The notes beneath the pieces were generated by a model, which was not told where the DNA came from, made no database searches, and saw nothing but the letters and a program-made list of their open reading frames with translations. Shown piece after piece: positions 35,762 through 44,924 of a stretch of 64,000 nucleotides of DNA. The position numbers and the translations under genes were made by a program. The number at the start of each line of letters is the position of its first letter. Within the stretch, counting starts at the first letter, position 1. The DNA lies in assembly GCF_014652455.1 (NCBI RefSeq), contig NZ_BMYV01000001.1:1426001-1490000 (forward strand), written 5' to 3'. This stretch comes from Litorimonas cladophorae. GTDB taxonomy: Bacteria > Pseudomonadota > Alphaproteobacteria > Caulobacterales > Maricaulaceae.

Positions 35762-36396
35762 TTGAGTTTCTCGTCAATCCAAGAATAATGTTCGGAATGG
35801 TCGCCTGACCAGTTATCTCTATCTTGCCGCGTTAAGATGCCCTTTGGCGCAACGTAACTTTTTATCCAACGCTCTGGGTTCTCGCGCCAACATAAGTTCA
35901 ACGAACCCCAATCGCGAAAATAGAACTGACTGTGATAAGGTAAGTTATCATGAATCCACCATGCCAACGATGTCCAGTCTCGACCTTCGCCGAAATTATC
36001 CATAAACCACGGAATTTGCACCGTCGCGCAAGCGCCCATATTTCCATCCGCGTCCCGCCTATCCCATATGTGATTGGCGGCTGAGGCTTCATTGCTGGAA
36101 CATTGATGCTGGTTATTATTGGCTGCACCCTTGGCGTTGACCGTGGGCGAACGATAAGCTGAACGAATAGAAACGTGGCCGAATTTCTTTTTCAGCGGCT
36201 CAAGTAGGTCTTGGCACAATCGCGTCCCCGCCTCGACAGCAAGCTGCGGGTCTTCGGGATAATTGGGCAGGCCGTACCAATCCCCAATGCTGGAGTAGAG
36301 AAACTCCCGCATGAAAAAATTATCTGACAAACGAACCCGTCCGAGTTTTTCGAGGGCGTTATAGCTACCGATTTCGCGAGGCCCATCTTGGGTCAT
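35758..36396 (-). CDS. Peptidase M15-like protein inserted in the pcc operon
   Basis: A 212-residue soluble protein without a signal peptide. HVSIRSAYRSPTVNAKG resembles the conserved SxYRSPxxN segment of M15-type peptidoglycan or D-Ala-D-Ala peptidases; ANHIWDRRDADGNMGA may hold the metal-binding His and Asp, and LPYHSQFYF another histidine, so a zinc-peptidase or endolysin-like fold is plausible but not certain. Cysteines at three places are unusual. It sits between a truncated pccA duplicate and the true pccA, starting 3 nt after the duplicate's stop and overlapping pccA by 4 nt, which points to insertion by recombination. It has no function in CoA metabolism that I can see. Confidence 0.75.
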   Translation of the reverse strand: MTQDGPREIGSYNALEKLGRVRLSDNFFMREFLYSSIGDWYGLPNYPEDPQLAVEAGTRLCQDLLEPLKKKFGHVSIRSAYRSPTVNAKGAANNNQHQCSSNEASAANHIWDRRDADGNMGACATVQIPWFMDNFGEGRDWTSLAWWIHDNLPYHSQFYFRDWGSLNLCWRENPERWIKSYVAPKGILTRQDRDNWSGDHSEHYSWIDEKLK

Positions 36397-36399
36397 GGA

Positions 36400-36504
36400 T
36401 TAGGCACCAACCACAGTTTTAATGCCCATTTTCCGCGCGGTTTTAATAACGCGGCAGGCAATTTCACCCCGGTTGGCGATTAGGATTTTTGTGATTTTAG
36501 TCAT
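36400..36504 (-). pseudogene. Truncated duplicate of the pccA 5' end (34 codons)
   Basis: From ATG at 36504 to TAA at 36400 it reads [20 protein letters not shown]... and then diverges after residue 31. Bases 36411-36504 match 35668-35761 at 86 of 94 positions; seven of the eight differences are synonymous and one changes Lys5 to Thr. The fragment cannot make a working carboxylase. The synonymous pattern means the two sequences diverged as functional genes before being joined, so this is a recombination scar and not a fresh tandem copy. Confidence 0.85.
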
Positions 36505-36512
36505 AACTTATT

Positions 36513-37073
36513 CTAATTAGTTGCCTGAATTTCGCCCTCGAAGTCCCAATCATTTAGGAAATTAAGAAGTAGCTCCGCGTTTTTTTGATTAAATACAACT
36601 CGCGATGTTGAAGACGTGATAACTAAATAGTGGTCATCTTCAAATCGAGAAAAGGTTCGAAAAGTTTGAAAGTTACCAGCGTATTTAAAACTGGCAATTT
36701 TGTTTCTGGGAAATAACTTTTTTTGGGACGAAGCTTGGTCTGCAAACTCAATATAAGCACGAAGAGCTTTTTTATACTTCTTCTTATATTTCTCTCTCAA
36801 AATCAAAATTTCATCTTTCTCCCAACTCGCCTTTTGGTCTACTGACTTGATTGATAAAATTTTCTCATTCTTCTTAAAACCACTGACCTTGTTCTTCTCA
36901 AGCGTAGTTACAACACGGATGTACGTTGGTAAATCTTCACAGTCTTCACCATCAAAGAAACAGTAAGTGGTTTTAAAGGGAGCAGCTTGATAAATTTCCT
37001 GTTTTGCAGAGGCTGTGCCAAAGAATAACATCGGAAGTACCGCTACCAAAAATGCGAAAAGAAACTGCCTCAC
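36513..37073 (-). CDS. Small exported protein, AT-rich gene within the pcc operon
   Basis: A 186-residue exported protein of unknown family. I begin at the GTG at 37073, whose GTGA overlaps the TGA stop of pccB; this gives a clean signal peptide ([22 protein letters not shown]). An ATG nine codons upstream also exists. The mature part is lysine-rich and mixed alpha/beta, with two cysteines ([13 protein letters not shown]) that may form a disulfide and a highly basic [11 protein letters not shown] helix. Base composition is much more AT-rich than pccB and pccA, so it was probably acquired. It ends 8 nt before the pccA fragment. Confidence 0.75.
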   Translation of the reverse strand: MRQFLFAFLVAVLPMLFFGTASAKQEIYQAAPFKTTYCFFDGEDCEDLPTYIRVVTTLEKNKVSGFKKNEKILSIKSVDQKASWEKDEILILREKYKKKYKKALRAYIEFADQASSQKKLFPRNKIASFKYAGNFQTFRTFSRFEDDHYLVITSSTSRVVFNQKNAELLLNFLNDWDFEGEIQATN

Positions 37074-38602
37074 AGCGGTAAGTTCCCATGCTTTTTCCAC
37101 GGGTTTTCTAGCTTCTTATCCTTCGCCAGAGCCAGTGCGCGGCAGATGCGTTTTCGGGTCGAGCGGGGTTGGATGACTTCGTCGATATAGCCGCGTTCGG
37201 CGGCGCGGAACGGGCTGAGGAATTTCTCTTCATAATCCGCGACATGTTCCGCCGTTTTCTCGGCATCGTCCAAATCTTTGCGGTGCAGGATTTCCACTGC
37301 GCCCTTTGCGCCCATCACGGCGATTTGCGCGGTCGGCCAAGCATAGTTGATATCATTGCGCAGATGTTTCGGGGACATCACGCAATAGGCGCCGCCATAG
37401 GCTTTGCGCGTGATAACGGTGACTTTCGGAACCGTCGCTTCGCCGTAAGCATAGAGCAATTTCGCGCCATGTTTAATCACGCCGCCATATTCCTGATCCG
37501 TGCCGGGCAGAAATCCGGGCACATCGACAAGGGACAGCACAGGAATTTCGAAACAATCACAAAAGCGGATAAAGCGCGCGGCTTTGCGTGAGGCGTTACT
37601 GTCGAGGCACCCCGCCAGCACCAGCGGTTGGTTGGCCACAACGCCTACGGTTTGGCCTTCCAGACGGATAAAGCCACAGAGGATATTCTTGGCGTAGTCT
37701 TCTTGGATTTCAAAGAAGTCGCCCTCATCCGCCAGCTTCACGACCAGCTCTTTCATATCATAGGGCAGGTTCGGATTATCAGGGACGAGCGTGTCGAGGC
37801 TCTCGTCAATGCGGTCATGCGCGTCATAGAAGGGCCGCACGGGCGAGCCGCTGCGATTGTTCAGCGGTAGGAAGTCAAATAGACGGCGGATTTCGGACAG
37901 CGCTTGCATGTCATTGTCATAAGCGCCGTCAGCGACAGAGGATTTGGACGTATGGGTTTTCGCCCCGCCCAGTTCTTCGGCCGTCACGACTTCATTGGTG
38001 ACTGTTTTCAGAACATCGGGTCCCGTTAGGAACATATAAGAGCTATCGCGGACCATGAAGATGAAATCTGTCAGCGCGGGCGAGTAAACCGCCCCGCCCG
38101 CCGAGGGTCCCATGATGACAGAGATTTGCGGGATGACGCCAGAGGCGAGGATATTGTTCTGGAACACATCGGTATAACCCGCCAGCGCCGCGACGCCTTC
38201 TTGGATACGCGCACCGCCTGAATCTTGCAGGCCGATGATGGGCGCGCCGTGGCGCATGGCCATCTCTTGGACCTTGTTGATTTTCTTGGCGTGGGTTTCA
38301 GAGAGCGAGCCGCCGAAGACCGTGAAGTCTTGGGCAAAGACAAATGTCTTGCGGCCATTGATCGTGCCCCAGCCCGTGACGACGCCATCGCCTGCCATCT
38401 TGGTCTTTTCCATGCCGAAATCGGTGGAGCGGTGCGTGACGAACATGTCGAATTCTTCGAAACTACCGGGGTCGAGGAGCAGTTCGAGACGCTCTCGCGC
38501 CGTCAACTTCCCCTTGGCATGTTGGCCATCAATGCGGCGTTGTCCGCCACCCAATTTGGCCTCGTCACGTCGCGCTTGCAACTGATCTAGAATATCGCTC
38601 AA
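37070..38602 (-). CDS. pccB: Propionyl-CoA carboxylase beta subunit (carboxyltransferase)
   Basis: Transfers the carboxyl group from biotin to propionyl-CoA, making (S)-methylmalonyl-CoA. The 510-residue protein has the two crotonase-like halves of acyl-CoA carboxyltransferases: [32 protein letters not shown] in the first, with the oxyanion GGARIQEG, and [33 protein letters not shown] in the second. The start is a TTG at 38602 with GGGGG upstream at about ten bases. It ends in an overlap with the AT-rich exported gene, so the original operon pccB-pccA has been split. Confidence 0.96.
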   Translation of the reverse strand: MSDILDQLQARRDEAKLGGGQRRIDGQHAKGKLTARERLELLLDPGSFEEFDMFVTHRSTDFGMEKTKMAGDGVVTGWGTINGRKTFVFAQDFTVFGGSLSETHAKKINKVQEMAMRHGAPIIGLQDSGGARIQEGVAALAGYTDVFQNNILASGVIPQISVIMGPSAGGAVYSPALTDFIFMVRDSSYMFLTGPDVLKTVTNEVVTAEELGGAKTHTSKSSVADGAYDNDMQALSEIRRLFDFLPLNNRSGSPVRPFYDAHDRIDESLDTLVPDNPNLPYDMKELVVKLADEGDFFEIQEDYAKNILCGFIRLEGQTVGVVANQPLVLAGCLDSNASRKAARFIRFCDCFEIPVLSLVDVPGFLPGTDQEYGGVIKHGAKLLYAYGEATVPKVTVITRKAYGGAYCVMSPKHLRNDINYAWPTAQIAVMGAKGAVEILHRKDLDDAEKTAEHVADYEEKFLSPFRAAERGYIDEVIQPRSTRKRICRALALAKDKKLENPWKKHGNLPL

Positions 38603-38855
38603 GGTAAACCCCCATAATTGCTCGATATTAAGAGAGCCACCCTAGTCACGGGACGCGGCAGTGCAAGTCTGAACGACCATAGAGGACTGAATAACGCTCA
38701 CTTTTTGCGCACATACATTCATGACGGGTAGGTTTGCGCCTTTGTCAGTTGCCAAAGCGCTGTGAAAGACGGCATGTGCAAATCTGAAGGGGCGAAATGC
38801 AAGCTGAAAGCTGTTACAGAACAGTCCCTCCGCGCAGGAAAGCCGTAAGAAGACC

Positions 38856-39989
38856 ATGAAGTTCAACACATCTTATATCATCGCGGGTTCGCTATTGCTC
38901 TTGGGCGGCGTTTGGTTCCTCGTCAACAACCTTGGCGAAGAGGCGCCTTTGCCCGTTTCAACCCCCGCAACCGCCCAAGCCGACGCCCAGCGCACCATGC
39001 CCACAGTGCAGGTTCGCAGCGTCCGGGCCTCCGAACATCCCAACGTGTTGGAGCTTTACGGACAAACACAAGCCAATCGCGAAGTCTCCGTCAAAGCCGA
39101 AACGTCAGGCCTCGTCGCGCAAGTTTCTGTGCGCGAGGGTCAACGCGTGAAACGGGGGCAGACGCTCTGCCGTCAAGACCTCAACGCCCGCGCTGCTCAG
39201 GTTGATCAGGCCAAAGCCAATTTGCGCACGATTGAAACGGATTTAAATGCTGCGCGTGTTTTGGCCGAAAAGGGATTTCAATCCAGCTCCCGCGTGACCG
39301 CATTTGAAGCCCAATTGGATGGCGCACGCGCCATGTTGAAACAGGCCGAAATCGAAGCCGACAATATCAATATCCGCGCCCCATTTGACGGAATTTGGGA
39401 GCGACAATCCGCGCAAGTCGGTGACTTTCTTTCTCCTGGCATGTCCTGTGGTCTGTTGGTCGACATGTCGCCGTTAAAGGTGAACGTCCAACTGAACGAA
39501 ACCCAAATCGGTAAAATCGAAATCGGCGACAGCGCGCAGATCGAACTTGCCACTGGGCAAACTGTGACGGGCGAAATTAAGTTTATCGAAGCCAAAGCCG
39601 ATCCTGCAACGCGCACTTTCCGCGTCGAGCTGCATGTTCCAAATTCAGATTATCGTTTGAAAGCGGGCGTGACAGCGACTGTCCGTATTACGTCAGGCCT
39701 GACATCAGCCCAGCAAATCCCAAGCAGTATCCTAACGCTCGCCGATAGTGGCGATGTGGGTGTGCGCTATCTGGATGCGAGCAATATCGTTCGTTTTGCC
39801 TCGGTCAAAACAATTGACGAAACCCCAAATGGGATTTGGGTCACAGGCCTACCCGACGTGACGCGCATTATCGTTGAGGGGCAGGACTTTGTCTCTGTCG
39901 GTATGGAGGTTGACGCCAAGGAAGATTACACGTCTCCAGAAAACCCGACGCCGCGACGCGCCGCCAATACCTCGACTGGCATAGAGTGA
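38856..39989 (+). CDS. RND efflux periplasmic adaptor (membrane fusion protein)
   Basis: Links an inner-membrane RND pump to an outer-membrane channel. 377 residues: one N-terminal membrane segment (YIIAGSLLLLGGVWFLVNNL), then the lipoyl half motif around VKAETSGLVAQVSVREGQRVKRGQTLCRQD, an alpha-helical hairpin (residues about 110-165: NARAAQVDQAKANLRTIETDL), the second lipoyl half (IRAPFDGIWERQSAQVGDFLSPG), and a beta-barrel domain. No lipobox is present, so it is anchored by the N-terminal helix. It is 10 nt before the pump gene, clearly one operon. No TolC-type gene is adjacent. Confidence 0.95.
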   Translation: MKFNTSYIIAGSLLLLGGVWFLVNNLGEEAPLPVSTPATAQADAQRTMPTVQVRSVRASEHPNVLELYGQTQANREVSVKAETSGLVAQVSVREGQRVKRGQTLCRQDLNARAAQVDQAKANLRTIETDLNAARVLAEKGFQSSSRVTAFEAQLDGARAMLKQAEIEADNINIRAPFDGIWERQSAQVGDFLSPGMSCGLLVDMSPLKVNVQLNETQIGKIEIGDSAQIELATGQTVTGEIKFIEAKADPATRTFRVELHVPNSDYRLKAGVTATVRITSGLTSAQQIPSSILTLADSGDVGVRYLDASNIVRFASVKTIDETPNGIWVTGLPDVTRIIVEGQDFVSVGMEVDAKEDYTSPENPTPRRAANTSTGIE

Positions 39990-39999
39990 GCGCCCGAGC

Positions 40000-42900
40000 A
40001 TGAGCACGAAAGACATGTCGCCTTCGGCATCGGGCCTCGCTGGGGTCGTCGGCTTCTCGATCCGCAACTGGCGGACGACGCTGGGGATTATGTTGGTCTG
40101 CGTTATCGGTGGCCTGCTGGCTATGAGCAGTCTGCCCATGGACGCCGAACCAGATGTACCTGTTCCCATTATCAATATTCGCGTTGTGCTGCCCGGTGTT
40201 TCGCCCGAAGACGCTGAACGCCTCTTGGTTCGCCCGCTTGAAACAGAGTTGAAGGCGATTGAGGGATTGAAAGAAATCGACGGCGTCGCCTCAACCAATG
40301 TGGCCTATGTCACGCTCGAATTTGAACTTGGCGTGGATGAAGATGTCGTCATGGCCGATGTTTTGGAAAAAGTTGACCGCGCCCGCGCAGAATTTCCCGC
40401 CGAAGCCCGTCAGCCCATTATCGAAGAGATCAGTTTTTCCGCCCTCCCCATCCTCACCGTCAATTTATGGGGCGATGCTCCAGAGCGCGAACTGCAACGT
40501 CGCGCCAAAATGTTGCAACGGAAAATAGAAGCGATCCCGCTCGTTCTGGAAGCCAAGATTAGTGGCGAACGAACCGAAGTTCTGGAAGCCATTATTGACC
40601 CCGCAAAAACGGAAAGCCTCGGCATCACCTTTGGCGAAATCGCGGGGGCCGTTTCGCAGAATAATGAGCTGGTTCCGGCCGGCGCATTGGAAACGGATAG
40701 CGGTCGTTTCAACATTAAATTACCCGGCCTGATCGAGACGCCCTCTGACATGGGCGACCTCGTCGTGCGGCGCGGCGAAAATGGCGCAATTGTCCGATTG
40801 AGCGATATCGCCGAAGTGCGCCGCGGCTATAAAGACGCCACCACCCTCGCGCGATTTAACGGTCAAACCAGCCTGAGCCTAGAGATCAGCAAACGCCAAG
40901 GCGTCAATATTCTCGAAGCGACAGAACTCGTTCAACAATTGGTCGACATGGAAACCGCCCGTCCCGATTGGCCGCGCACAATTAACGTGACCTACAGCCA
41001 ATCCCGCGCGGTTTATATTCGGGATATGATGTCGGAACTCTCGGCCTCCATTATCAATGCCGTTGTACTCGTCTTTATCGTTTGCATCGCCGCCTTGGGC
41101 TGGCGGTCAGCGATCTTTGTCGGTTGGGCTATTCCGTCGAGTTTCTTGATCGCCTTTTTCGGCTTTTTGATCATGGGCGAAACGATCAATATGATGATCC
41201 TCTTCGGCTTGATCCTATCCGTGGGGGTTCTGGTCGACAGCGCCATTGTCATTGTCGAATTTGCCGACCGGAAAATGGAAGAAGGCATGGACCGCCTTGA
41301 GGCTTTCAAAATGTCGGGCGAGCGTATGTTCTGGCCGATTATGAGTTCAACAGCGACGACGCTTGCCGCCTTCATTCCCTTGCTATTCTGGGAATCCACG
41401 ACTGGGAAATTCATGAGCTATTTCCCCCGCACAATGATTTACGTTCTGTCAGCCTCCACGCTGATGGCGCTAATTTTCTTGCCCACGTTGGGCGCGAAAA
41501 TTGGCTTTCGCCCCAAAAAAACAATCAATGCGAATGTTGTTGCCTTGTCGGGCGCGGAGGGCGATCCGTCAGACACCAAAGGATTTATTGGCCTATATGT
41601 GAAGATGATCCAGAAAATCATCCATTTCCCACTCTTGGTTATGACGGGAATGGTGGTTCTGGCTGTTGCAATCGTCGGTATTTTTAGCGCGAAGATGACT
41701 GGACCACCGCCCAAACCTGTTGAGTTTTTTACGCAATCGCCAAGTGAGCAGCTCTATATTCTCGCGCGGTCTCGCGGGAATACGACACCCGAGCAATATC
41801 TCACCCTCGCGAAAGACATTGAAAACCGCATCCAAAATATTTCTGGCATCGAATCCGTTTACACTGTGACGGGCGCGGGAGCGTCCGGGAGTGGAGGGAT
41901 CAGTGGTCCATCAAATGTCCCGTCTGATACGGTTGTGCGCGTTTACACCGAACTTCTGCCCTTCAATGAACGTCGCGGCACCCAAGCCATCGTCGATGAT
42001 TTGGAAGCTGCAATTGTTGGGATCCCTGGTATTTATACAGAAGTCATAGCCGTGGACCAAGGACCGCCCATCGGGAAAGATATCGGCATCCAGATCAGCA
42101 GTGAAGATCCTGCACAGCTGCGCGCAGCCACCCAAGCGGTGAAAGCCAAACTCGCCTCCATAGAAGGTATTATTGAGATTGAAGACACAACGCCCCTTCC
42201 CGGTGTGGAATGGGAATTTGTGGTGGATCGCGCTGAGGCGGGCCGCTTAGGATTGGATGTGGGCGCGATCGGCGCGGCCTTGTCTTTCGTCACCGACGGC
42301 ACGCTGGTCGGGCGATATCGGCCGCTAGATGCGGATGAAGAAGTCGATATCCGCATTCGCTATCCTGATGAAGCGCGCACGCTCGCAGAATTGGACCGGC
42401 TCCGGATACAAACGCCACAAGGCGCGCTGCCCTTATCAGCCGTCGCCACACGTGTGGCCCGTCCGCAGCAGAGTAAAATCGAACGCAAAGATCTGCTGCC
42501 TTATTATATCGTTCAAGCGAACTCAGCCAAAGACTATGCCACTCAAGTTCAAGTCGCAGAGTTAAGCGAATGGCTGGACAAAGAGGCTGGCTTTTCATCT
42601 GCGGTCCAAACGAAGTTCCTAGGACAACAGGAAGAAAATGACGAAGCCCTTCAGTTCTTTAAAGCCGCAGGGCTCGCAATTTTGTTTATGATGGGCGTCA
42701 TATTATTGCTGCAATTTAACAGCTTCTATCATGTTTTCTTGACCTTATCGGCCGTAATTATGAGCGTCTTCGGCGTGTTATTGGGCTTAGCTTTCTACCC
42801 CTATATATCAATGATCCTCTCTCTCACCGGCGTTATCGCTCTGGCGGGTATTGTTGTGAACAATAATATTGTCTTGATTGATGCCTACCAACGCTTGCGC

Positions 42901-43269
42901 GAACATGGATTTGGCTCTGTCGATGCGGCCGTACGAACAGCCGCACAACGGCTGCGGCCCGTCTTCCTGACGACGCTCACGACGGTGGTTGGCTTGATGC
43001 CACTGATTTTGGGCTGGCAGGCCAATATTTTCACAGGTGAGTTTTCGACCAAAGGCTCGAGTACTTCAGAAATCTGGGCGCCGATTTCCTATGTCGTCGC
43101 CTGTGGCCTTGGATTCGCCACGATCCTCACTCTGATCGTCACCCCTGTCATGCTGGCAATGCCGACTGTGATGATGGGACGGTTCAGACGACTGCGCGCC
43201 AAATTGCGTAAACGATCGAGACCCGTCCCGGCACCAAGCAAAGGCGCTGTCACTCGTCCTGCGGAGTAA
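40000..43269 (+). CDS. RND-family efflux permease (AcrB-like)
   Basis: Proton-driven inner-membrane exporter of the HAE/RND group, 1089 residues, twelve membrane helices in the usual 1+5+1+5 pattern with two large periplasmic loops. The first transmembrane block has FGLILSVGVLVDSAIVIVEFADR, containing the paired aspartate-type proton-relay region, and the last includes GIVVNNNIVLIDAYQRLREHG. The periplasmic porter domains lie at residues about 40-330 and 560-870. Substrate cannot be told from sequence. It follows the adaptor by 10 nt, and the transporter ends 3 nt before a convergent gene. Confidence 0.95.
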   Translation: MSTKDMSPSASGLAGVVGFSIRNWRTTLGIMLVCVIGGLLAMSSLPMDAEPDVPVPIINIRVVLPGVSPEDAERLLVRPLETELKAIEGLKEIDGVASTNVAYVTLEFELGVDEDVVMADVLEKVDRARAEFPAEARQPIIEEISFSALPILTVNLWGDAPERELQRRAKMLQRKIEAIPLVLEAKISGERTEVLEAIIDPAKTESLGITFGEIAGAVSQNNELVPAGALETDSGRFNIKLPGLIETPSDMGDLVVRRGENGAIVRLSDIAEVRRGYKDATTLARFNGQTSLSLEISKRQGVNILEATELVQQLVDMETARPDWPRTINVTYSQSRAVYIRDMMSELSASIINAVVLVFIVCIAALGWRSAIFVGWAIPSSFLIAFFGFLIMGETINMMILFGLILSVGVLVDSAIVIVEFADRKMEEGMDRLEAFKMSGERMFWPIMSSTATTLAAFIPLLFWESTTGKFMSYFPRTMIYVLSASTLMALIFLPTLGAKIGFRPKKTINANVVALSGAEGDPSDTKGFIGLYVKMIQKIIHFPLLVMTGMVVLAVAIVGIFSAKMTGPPPKPVEFFTQSPSEQLYILARSRGNTTPEQYLTLAKDIENRIQNISGIESVYTVTGAGASGSGGISGPSNVPSDTVVRVYTELLPFNERRGTQAIVDDLEAAIVGIPGIYTEVIAVDQGPPIGKDIGIQISSEDPAQLRAATQAVKAKLASIEGIIEIEDTTPLPGVEWEFVVDRAEAGRLGLDVGAIGAALSFVTDGTLVGRYRPLDADEEVDIRIRYPDEARTLAELDRLRIQTPQGALPLSAVATRVARPQQSKIERKDLLPYYIVQANSAKDYATQVQVAELSEWLDKEAGFSSAVQTKFLGQQEENDEALQFFKAAGLAILFMMGVILLLQFNSFYHVFLTLSAVIMSVFGVLLGLAFYPYISMILSLTGVIALAGIVVNNNIVLIDAYQRLREHGFGSVDAAVRTAAQRLRPVFLTTLTTVVGLMPLILGWQANIFTGEFSTKGSSTSEIWAPISYVVACGLGFATILTLIVTPVMLAMPTVMMGRFRRLRAKLRKRSRPVPAPSKGAVTRPAE

Positions 43270-43272
43270 ACC

Positions 43273-44262
43273 CTATTCGGCAGCGTCGGGCGAAAAGATG
43301 ACCGTTGATTGACCACCGCCGCCAATTAACGTGCGACGAACTTGCCATTGAAGCGGTTCGAAATTGACGGAGAGCGCGCCACTTCCGTCGGTTTCGTCTT
43401 CGCTCAAAGGCCGGAGAAAATTGAACGGCACAGAGACAGAGATAGGTTCGGTCGGGGCATTTAAAGCACCTGCGGCTGGGATTAATTCTGCGCGGATTTC
43501 AAGTTGTCCGCGCGGCAATATACGACCCGCAATGTAATTCCAACGTCCGCCAACGCCGATACCCGTTTCACCAATTGCCGCATTTTGAGAATATATCCGC
43601 ACACGCCCTGGAATTGACGACGTACCGGTAATGATGACGCCGCCTCTAAAGTCATAATCGATCACGGATAGGCTTAATGGCCCTGACGTTGGGGCCCCAC
43701 CAAAGGGCGACTGGATCACGCGGGACGGTCCGCCCGGGGCCGTAACCATAATGAGGGCTGGGGTCGTATAATTCGCAGTCGCAATATCGTCACTCTCTGG
43801 AACGGGTAATCTAAACACCGTTTCTTCGGAGCGGACGCTGGGCCGATCTTCGCCACCGTAAAGTTGCGCTTCAAGCACCATCGGACCGTCTTCAATATTT
43901 AAGGTCACGCCCCACTGTCCCAAATCATTGACCCGTGTTTGGCGCAGACGTTCCCCCCGATTGGTCAGGACTATAACAGCGCCCGGTTCGGCTTCACCCG
44001 ATAATCTGAGACGTTGAGATTCACCGTCACGGAACTCGTTAATCTGTAGAAAACTGGCGGGTTTCACACCGATCATTGCCCCTGTCGCAGGTGCTGGATC
44101 AATCATAACCCGTCTGTCCTCATCGTCACCACCCTCAGAGATTTGAATGAAGCCGTAAAGAACAATGGCCAGCACGAGGGCAGCGACCACAATCCAAATA
44201 TACCGGGGCCGCATTTTTTTTGAGACTGATGTTTCTGATGAGGTTCCCAAGACGGATTTCAT
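43273..44262 (-). CDS. Membrane-anchored Ig-like protein with degenerate LysM-like tail
   Basis: A 329-residue protein with one N-terminal membrane helix (YIWIVVAALVLAIVLYGFI) and a mostly periplasmic beta-rich region. Residues about 75-140 and 200-270 (LRLSGEAEPGAVIVLTNRGERL..., GVIITGTSSIPGRVRIYSQNAAIG) look like two bacterial Ig-like (BIG) domains. The C-terminal SVNFEPLQWQVRRTLIGGGGQSTVIF resembles the start of a LysM domain of the kind usual in alphaproteobacterial relatives, which end ...GQIF, but here the protein stops before the domain would be complete. Possibly it binds peptidoglycan; this is inference. Start choice is weak because AGGAG touches the ATG. Confidence 0.8.
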   Translation of the reverse strand: MKSVLGTSSETSVSKKMRPRYIWIVVAALVLAIVLYGFIQISEGGDDEDRRVMIDPAPATGAMIGVKPASFLQINEFRDGESQRLRLSGEAEPGAVIVLTNRGERLRQTRVNDLGQWGVTLNIEDGPMVLEAQLYGGEDRPSVRSEETVFRLPVPESDDIATANYTTPALIMVTAPGGPSRVIQSPFGGAPTSGPLSLSVIDYDFRGGVIITGTSSIPGRVRIYSQNAAIGETGIGVGGRWNYIAGRILPRGQLEIRAELIPAAGALNAPTEPISVSVPFNFLRPLSEDETDGSGALSVNFEPLQWQVRRTLIGGGGQSTVIFSPDAAE

Positions 44263-44309
44263 CTCCTAAAGGCAGTGTTAAATTACAACCTTAACTGAAA
44301 TCGGTAAAA

Positions 44310-44924
44310 ATGACAGACGCCAAATCACTCAATATCTGCGTGTTCTGCGGATCTTCACCTGGCGAAGACCCAGCGCACGTTCTTTTGGCGACCGAATTGG
44401 GCAAAGAGATCGCGGCGCGCGGTCACGGCCTTGTCTATGGCGGCGGCGGATTAGGACTGATGGGCGCAACAGCGCGCGCTGCCCGAGATGGCGACGCCAA
44501 AGTCATCGGGATCATTCCCCATTTTCTCAACGCAATCGAACGCACCATTCCAGGTATTGAACATGAGTTTGTGGACGACATGCATGCGCGTAAAATTCGA
44601 ATGTTTGATCTCGCCGACGCATTTGTTGTCCTTCCCGGTGGAGTGGGCACTTTGGAAGAAGTGATCGAAGTCATGAGCTGGCAGCGCCTGAACCTGCACG
44701 ACAAGCCAATCGTCTTTCTTTCCGACACAGGATTTTGGGACAAACTTGTCGCGGTTTTGGATGATATTATCAAAGCGGGCTTCGCGCCCGAAAGCCTCCA
44801 CGACGATATCGAATCTGATACCACGGTTGAGGCTGTGTTCGAAACCATCGCAAGACGTTTAGAGGAAGACCGTAAAGCTCAACCCCTCGGCGGTAAACTC
44901 GATAAAATTGCGGACCTCGTTTAA
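44310..44924 (+). CDS. LOG-family Rossmann protein (TIGR00730, nucleotide ribohydrolase-like)
   Basis: A 204-residue protein of the LOG family (lonely-guy type), which hydrolyses cytokinin-like or AMP-type riboside monophosphates. The GGGGLGLMG and PGGVGTLEEVIEVMSWQRL motifs are those of active LOG enzymes: the catalytic glutamate in 'PGGxGTxxE' and the arginine nearby. It starts with CVFCGSSPGEDP. Alone, divergent from the Ig-like protein gene (47 nt). Its role in bacteria without plant contact is usually nucleotide salvage; that is not proven here. The TAA shares TTAA with the convergent fRMsr gene. Confidence 0.93.
   Translation: MTDAKSLNICVFCGSSPGEDPAHVLLATELGKEIAARGHGLVYGGGGLGLMGATARAARDGDAKVIGIIPHFLNAIERTIPGIEHEFVDDMHARKIRMFDLADAFVVLPGGVGTLEEVIEVMSWQRLNLHDKPIVFLSDTGFWDKLVAVLDDIIKAGFAPESLHDDIESDTTVEAVFETIARRLEEDRKAQPLGGKLDKIADLV

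Noticed and set aside
38642-38869. Minus-strand ORF in the gap before the RND adaptor
   Set aside because: It overlaps the adaptor start and lacks a Shine-Dalgarno; cysteine/serine-rich sequence looks like chance frame.
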